Assembly: GCF_000015825.1 (NCBI RefSeq)
Contig: NC_009051.1
Location: forward strand, 1,482,695-1,546,694
Reading direction: 5' to 3'
Length of the DNA stretch: 64,000 nucleotides
Source: Methanoculleus marisnigri JR1
GTDB lineage: Archaea > Halobacteriota > Methanomicrobia > Methanomicrobiales > Methanoculleaceae
Under the pieces are notes generated by a model. That model was not told where the DNA came from. It saw only the letters and a list, made by a program, of their open reading frames with translations, and did not search any database. Positions 59,972 to 64,000 of the stretch are shown piece by piece. Both the position numbers and the translations under genes were made by a program. Position 1 is the stretch's first letter; every line of letters starts with the position of its first letter.

Positions 59972-60721
59972 ATGCCGGGAGAGCGTTACTGGGAGATCGA
60001 CCTCGCCCGGGGCGTCGCCGTCGTGACGATGATCGTCTTCCACTCGGCCTTCGACCTCAACTTCTTCGGCGTCCTGCCGCTCAACGTCTCCGGCGGATTC
60101 CTCCGGACGCTCGCCTACCTGACCGCATCGACGTTCATCTTCCTCGTCGGGCTCTCCTTCACCATCAGTTACGCCAGAGCCGCACGACGGCTCGATGGAC
60201 GCGGCCTCGCGCTCAAGTACGTCCGGCGCGGCCTCACTATCTTCGGCTACGGCCTCATCATCACCGCCGTCACCCGGCTCTTGCTGCCGAACGTCTACAT
60301 CGTCTTCGGCATCCTGCACTTCATCGGGCTTGCGATCCTGCTCGCGCCGCTCTTCGTCCGGCTCGATCCGGAGAAACTCATCATCACGAGCATCGCCTGC
60401 CTCATCGCCGGCTACGCGGCAAGCCTCGTCTCCGGCCCGTGGCCGCTCCTCTGGCTTGGTATCCGCCCCGAATCATTTTCAAGCCTCGATTACGTCCCGC
60501 TCCTCCCCTGGTTCGGCCTCGTCCTGGTCGGGATGGCCTGCGGCCGTCTCTTCTACCCGGACGGAAAACGGAACATCTCAATCCCGGTTGCGGAACCGGC
60601 GTTTGCCCGGCCGCTCGAGTTCCTGGGCCGGCACTCGCTCGTCATCTACTTCCTGCACCAGCCGGTCGTCCTGCTCCTGATCGCGGTGCTGGCGCCGGGG
60701 GCGGTGACGTGGTTTTGGTGA
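59972..60721 (+). CDS. DUF1624 / HGSNAT-like membrane acyltransferase
   Basis: A 249-residue membrane protein with about seven hydrophobic helices. The start has the family hallmark WEIDLARGVAVVTMIVFHSAFDLNFF, with histidine in FHSAFD, followed by ASTFIFLVGLSFTISYARA, LHFIGLAILLAPLFV and HSLVIYFLHQPVVLLLI near the C-terminus. DUF1624 proteins are distantly related to heparan alpha-glucosaminide N-acetyltransferase; acyl transfer to a cell-surface glycan is a reasonable but unproven role. Possibly co-expressed with the small zinc-ribbon gene. Confidence 0.82.
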   Translation: MPGERYWEIDLARGVAVVTMIVFHSAFDLNFFGVLPLNVSGGFLRTLAYLTASTFIFLVGLSFTISYARAARRLDGRGLALKYVRRGLTIFGYGLIITAVTRLLLPNVYIVFGILHFIGLAILLAPLFVRLDPEKLIITSIACLIAGYAASLVSGPWPLLWLGIRPESFSSLDYVPLLPWFGLVLVGMACGRLFYPDGKRNISIPVAEPAFARPLEFLGRHSLVIYFLHQPVVLLLIAVLAPGAVTWFW

Positions 60722-60790
60722 GAAAAGACGAGGGGAACAGACGAGACTTTATTATTACGTGGACATCGAGGGGGGAACTCAAGATACTCC

Positions 60791-60825
<35 letters not shown>

Positions 60826-60939
60826 GAGAAACGGCACTCTGATGAGTAGGGGGCTTCGGTTGCAAGTGTTAACCTTGAAGACGAGGAAAAAGCCCGGTAC
60901 ACTGGACCGTGGGGACATCGCGTTTGGGGGGTGGGGACA

Positions 60940-61110
60940 AAGGGGAGTGCGAGCGTAGCGAGCATGAGAAACTCGAAGAGTTTCGAGGGGGGCGCGCCCC
61001 CCTCAAAGGTCTTCGGCCTTCTCGTGCTCCGTTCCTGTCGGAACATCGCACTCCCCGTCAGCCCCTCCCCAGTGGCGATAAGCGATGTTCCGGCAGGAAC
61101 GGAGCTGGAG
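60940..61110. repeat. Cluster of intergenic palindromes
   Basis: Contains gaaactc-gaa-gagtttc (60968-60984), an exact 20-base palindrome (60985-61004: gaggggggcg and its complement), aaggtc/ggcctt (61006-61020) and a 24-base inverted repeat (61026-61049 with 61082-61105, 23 of 24 matching) separated by 32 bases. No gene is seen from 60722 to 61294. The pattern resembles dispersed extragenic palindromic elements of archaeal genomes and would fold as RNA. Confidence 0.8.
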
Positions 61111-61294
61111 CACCGAAGGTGCGATATCCACTGGAAAGCCGTGTACGGGATTGTACGATGTTCAGAAGGGAAAGCACTTTACAGAAACTGAGTCCAAGCA
61201 CCGTAGGAACGGCCTTCGAGAAGATTTCAAATTTCGGACCGCGATCAAAAAGGGTTGGGAGTATCTTCAGGGGGTGTTCCCTTCAACTGTCCTC

Positions 61295-62953
61295 TCACTC
61301 CTCAAACAGCGGCACGTCCGTAAACGCCCCGACGTCGAAGACCCCGCGCTCCGTGACCCGGACCTCGGGGATGACCGTCAGCGCGAGGAACGAGAGGTAC
61401 ATGAAGGGATTCGCGATCGCGCCGAGCCGCCGGGCATGCTCCTCGAGGGCCGCAAGCCGCCGCACGACCTCGTCGTAGGGAAGGGCCGACATCAGCCCGG
61501 CGCACTCGAGCGGGAGCGCGGTTATATCGTCTCCGGAGACGACCGCGAGCCCCCCGCCGAGCCGGACCACCTCGGCGACGGCACGGACGATGTCGGCGTC
61601 GCCGGCCCCGACCGCGACGATGTTGTGGGAGTCGTGGGAGACCGACCCGGCAATCGCTCCTTCCTGCAGGTGAAAGCCGTGCACGAGCCCGACACCGGAT
61701 CCGGTCGCCCGGTAGCGATCGATGACGACCGCTTTGAGGATGTCGCGGTCGAGGTCCGGGATCCCGGCGGCGTCGACCGGGTAGCGCAGGTCCCGGGTCG
61801 TGATCTGGCCGGGCACGATCTCGATCACCCGCGCCTCCCCCCGTCCAGTTATCCGGATATCGCCGGGTTCCGGCACGCGGGCGTGCATGGGAGACTTCGG
61901 GCAGGCAGGGGGCAGGTAGCCGGCGTCGACCACCTCGACACCGCGCTTGAACGTCCGCAGAACGCGGAAGCGGTCGGGGTCGTCGGCAACGCAGAAGTCG
62001 GCAAGCCTTCCCGGAGCAAGGGCGCCCCGGTCATGGAGCCCGAACCGTCCGGCGGCGGAGAGCGTGGCCATCCGGAGCGCCTGCTCGACCTCGAGTCCGC
62101 CTGAGACCGCTTTTCTCACGCAGTCATCGATATGCCCCTCCCCGGCGAGCATGTCGGCGTGCCGGTCGTCGGTGGCAAAACAGCACCGCGGCGCCGTGCA
62201 GGCGTCGACAAGCGGGAGGAGGTCGTGGAGATTTCGCTCCGTCGAGCCCTCCCGGATCATAACATACATCCCCCGGAGGAGTTTCTCCCGCGCCTCCGGA
62301 AGCGCTGTACACTCGTGGTCGCTCTGGACGCCGGCATAGATGTAGGCGTTCAGGTCCTTTCCCGAGAGGAACGGCGCGTGACCGTCGACGACCTCGAAGA
62401 GATCCATCTTCGCCCGGAGGTCCTCGTCGCCGAAGAGGACGCCGGGAACGTTCATCACTTCGGCAAGCCCGACGACCCCCTCCCTGCCCCGAAACCGTGC
62501 AAGGTCGGCGGCCGTGAGCACGGCGCCGCCCGCGTCAAACGGCGTTGCCGGGACACAGGACGGGAGCATGACCAGGATATCGAGCGGCGTCCGCGCTCCT
62601 TGGGCAAGCATGTAGTCGATCCCCGGCGCCCCGCAGACGTTTGCTATCTCGTGGGGGTCGGCGATCACCGTCGTCGTGCCGTGCGCGAGAACGAGCCGGG
62701 CGTACTCCGCCGGCGCGAGGAGCGAACTCTCGATGTGGACGTGAGCGTCGATCAGCCCGGGCACCACGTAAGCGCCCGAGAGGTCGTACTCCCGCGTCCC
62801 CCGGTACTCCCCGAAGCCGATGATGCGGCCGTCCTTCACGCCGAAGTCCACGCGCTCCCAGGAGCACGCGAAGGGATTGAAGACCTCAGCCCCGGAGAAA
62901 ACGGCATCCGCGGGTTCGATCCCCCGCGCCGCCGCGAGTCCCGCCGGGATCAG
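61295..62953 (-). CDS. ade: Adenine deaminase with apparent CTG start
   Basis: An amidohydrolase of about 552 residues converting adenine to hypoxanthine and ammonia. Metal-binding VVPGLIDAHVHIESSLL, DPHEIANVCG, FATDDRHADMLAGEGHIDDCV, VGSVSHDSHNIVAVG-type segments and DDITALPLECAG are seen. The frame has no ATG, GTG or TTG where the protein should begin. A CTG at 62953 sits 6 bases after a perfect Shine-Dalgarno ggaggt and overlaps the upstream lipoprotein stop (CTGA), giving the usual length. Another reading is a sequencing error at the start codon. Translationally coupled to the lipoprotein gene. Confidence 0.88.
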   Translation of the reverse strand: MIPAGLAAARGIEPADAVFSGAEVFNPFACSWERVDFGVKDGRIIGFGEYRGTREYDLSGAYVVPGLIDAHVHIESSLLAPAEYARLVLAHGTTTVIADPHEIANVCGAPGIDYMLAQGARTPLDILVMLPSCVPATPFDAGGAVLTAADLARFRGREGVVGLAEVMNVPGVLFGDEDLRAKMDLFEVVDGHAPFLSGKDLNAYIYAGVQSDHECTALPEAREKLLRGMYVMIREGSTERNLHDLLPLVDACTAPRCCFATDDRHADMLAGEGHIDDCVRKAVSGGLEVEQALRMATLSAAGRFGLHDRGALAPGRLADFCVADDPDRFRVLRTFKRGVEVVDAGYLPPACPKSPMHARVPEPGDIRITGRGEARVIEIVPGQITTRDLRYPVDAAGIPDLDRDILKAVVIDRYRATGSGVGLVHGFHLQEGAIAGSVSHDSHNIVAVGAGDADIVRAVAEVVRLGGGLAVVSGDDITALPLECAGLMSALPYDEVVRRLAALEEHARRLGAIANPFMYLSFLALTVIPEVRVTERGVFDVGAFTDVPLFEE

Positions 62954-63309
62954 GCTGTTACCTCCAGGTCGCGGATGACGGATGCTCTCCGCTCGTTGCC
63001 GACGAATACGGTCAGAAAGCCCTTGTATGAGCCGGGCTGCAGGTCTACCCGGATCGTGTATTTGTTCTCCCCCGTAACAAGGTCGATATACCGCGCTTCG
63101 GAGAAGGCCTCGCGCTGTTCGAGCGCGCCCACCTCCATGATCGTAACCTGGAGCACGGCATTCTCGACGGGCTCGCCGGCGTTCTCCACATGGACCTGCA
63201 GGGCGTCCCCGCTGTAGGTCACCTCCCCAAACGACGTGGAGAGGCATCCGGCAGCCCCGGCAAGGGCGGCAAGGGCCAGTATCAGAAGGATCGTATATAT
63301 TCTGGACAT
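62950..63309 (-). CDS. Small lipoprotein
   Basis: A 119-residue secreted lipoprotein: signal MSRIYTILLILALAALAGAAG then C of the lipobox (AAGCLST, about residue 22), followed by an Ig-like beta sandwich (EVTYSGDALQVHVENAGEPVENAVLQVTIMEVG, then YTIRVDLQPGSYKGFLTVFVGNERRASVI). The domain resembles archaeal extracellular FxLD/CARDB-type modules. ATG 63309 is the start matching the signal. It overlaps the adenine deaminase start by four bases. Confidence 0.75.
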   Translation of the reverse strand: MSRIYTILLILALAALAGAAGCLSTSFGEVTYSGDALQVHVENAGEPVENAVLQVTIMEVGALEQREAFSEARYIDLVTGENKYTIRVDLQPGSYKGFLTVFVGNERRASVIRDLEVTA

Positions 63310-63712
63310 TCGCTCGGAGAAACGGAGAGCCGCACGCCGTGCCGGCGCAAGCACGGCCGTATGACCCCTCCGGTTCTCCAGATTCACCTCCACTCTATTC
63401 ATTCAGAATTTTGGTTGCTATTATTAAAATATTGTGAAAAAAACGGAGATTGCAAGGTTTCGTATTCCGGGCTCGATACCGGAGGACGCGGTCCGGGATT
63501 CGCCCGGACTCGTAGAGGCCGTGCAGCCGCACGTCCGGGTTCGTTCTCTGCGGGGGACCGGAGAGGGAGGGATGCACCGGACCGGGCGGCGCGTCGCCGG
63601 GAGGAAGTCACACCTGCGGATTACCGTGGATAAAATCGGAAAATCGCCAGAATAACGGCGATTCTTCCGGGAGCAATATTTAATATACATTCATTATTAT
63701 ATTTTAATCATA
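63310..63712. other. Intergenic region with a GC-rich core flanked by AT-rich promoters
   Basis: Bases 63440-63655 are GC-rich and lie between AT-rich segments on either side. A GTG-started frame of 73 codons (63434-63655) is not convincing as a protein. On the right, aatatttaatatac (about 63676) precedes the next gene; on the left an AT run (attattaaaatattg) faces the lipoprotein operon. A small RNA is possible but I have no firm structure. Confidence 0.3.
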
Positions 63713-64000
63713 ATGAGCGAGGCCGACCGCAATTCCCGCCTGTACCGGATATTTTGGGAACTTCAGGAGAAGGGGTTGATTGACCGCAGGAGGAGGCTGG
63801 TGAGATGCCCCCTCACCGTCTCCATGCGGGGATGCCCGGCACTCAACTGCATCCGCTACCGGCCTTCATTCTACGAGAGAAACCTCTCGGGGGCAAGCGA
63901 CGACGCGCTCCGGTTCGTGCTGCTCCACGAAGAGGGGCACGTAAGGAAGGGCTCTTCTCTTCTCTCAGCCCTTCCGGCCTTCCCGGTTCTCCTGTTCCTC
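63713..64000 (+). CDS. M48/M56-type metallopeptidase (3' end outside window)
   Basis: The visible 96 residues contain the zinc-protease motif HEEGH (FVLLHEEGHVRKGSS, near residues 72-76) followed by a hydrophobic start of a membrane helix (LLSALPAFPVLLFL). Short N-terminal cytosolic part with cysteines RGCPALNC. The pattern fits M48/M56-like membrane peptidases; the C-terminal zinc ligand lies outside. ATG 63713 with a TATA-like element about 35 bases upstream. Confidence 0.7.
   Translation, partial: MSEADRNSRLYRIFWELQEKGLIDRRRRLVRCPLTVSMRGCPALNCIRYRPSFYERNLSGASDDALRFVLLHEEGHVRKGSSLLSALPAFPVLLFL

Noticed and set aside
62954-63247. Adenine deaminase extending upstream to 63247
   Set aside because: The extension overlaps the lipoprotein gene over its length and reads as Arg/Gly-rich non-coding sequence.

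Overview
The window looks like chromosome of a hydrogenotrophic methanogenic archaeon of the order Methanomicrobiales, most likely a Methanoculleus-type organism. That placement is inference. It rests on high GC coding sequence, archaeal TATA promoters (several placed for leaderless or near-leaderless transcripts), an archaeal alaS, transcription factor E, archaeal tRNA methylase Trm56, methanogenesis marker protein 8, and the methanogen-type homocysteine genes (DUF39-CBS, NIL-ferredoxin, UPF0280).

Layout. 1-2.2 kb: 3' truncated UvrD/Rep helicase with a C-terminal nuclease-like segment. 2.3-12.5 kb: accessory island with a DUF365 protein, an antitoxin with a decayed PIN toxin, RhuM, HIT fragments, a ComF-DprA pair, a tRNA 3'-end remnant, an Mrr-like restriction endonuclease, a one-domain RNase III, Hsp20, a frameshifted Fic/Doc gene, and an AAA/DUF4143 ATPase whose start lies in a 37-bp palindrome. 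12.5-20 kb: QueG-like Fe-S protein, a 53-residue acidic protein, and a large AddA/AddB-like helicase-nuclease pair. 20-26.7 kb: nucleoside-recognition membrane protein, HD hydrolase with a structured leader, Gdx/SugE exporter, ferredoxin, a candidate small RNA, DUF421 protein, M42 aminopeptidase, aminotransferase and 6-phospho-3-hexuloisomerase. 27-32.4 kb: Lhr-type helicase with its metallophosphoesterase, sorbosone-dehydrogenase-like secreted protein, UPF0316 protein.

32.7-46 kb: zinc ribbon peptide, membrane-bound HTH protein overlapping alaS, SWIM protein overlapping Nif3, PEGA surface protein, the homocysteine operon, trm56 plus ATP-grasp operon, tfe plus HD operon, ACT regulator, tRNA-Leu(GAG). 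46-56.5 kb: PAS fragment, PAS histidine kinase, YkgJ protein, lipoprotein alpha/beta hydrolase, a 1412-residue membrane HEAT-repeat protein, a candidate non-coding RNA with its own promoter, and a DUF6573-HTH protein. 56.6-58.8 kb: a three-gene operon of a stand-alone CARF-like sensor, a PIN-like nuclease and a HAD phosphatase with no CRISPR array nearby; this is the best candidate for an undescribed system. 58.8-64 kb: methanogenesis marker 8, zinc ribbon, DUF1624 acyltransferase, a repeat-rich gap, a lipoprotein coupled to adenine deaminase that appears to start at CTG, and a truncated metallopeptidase.

Two themes link genes across the window: DNA processing and recombination (UvrD, ComF-DprA, AddAB, Lhr-MPE) and defence or toxin-like modules, several of them decayed. 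Many same-strand neighbours overlap by 4-14 bases, indicating translationally coupled operons.
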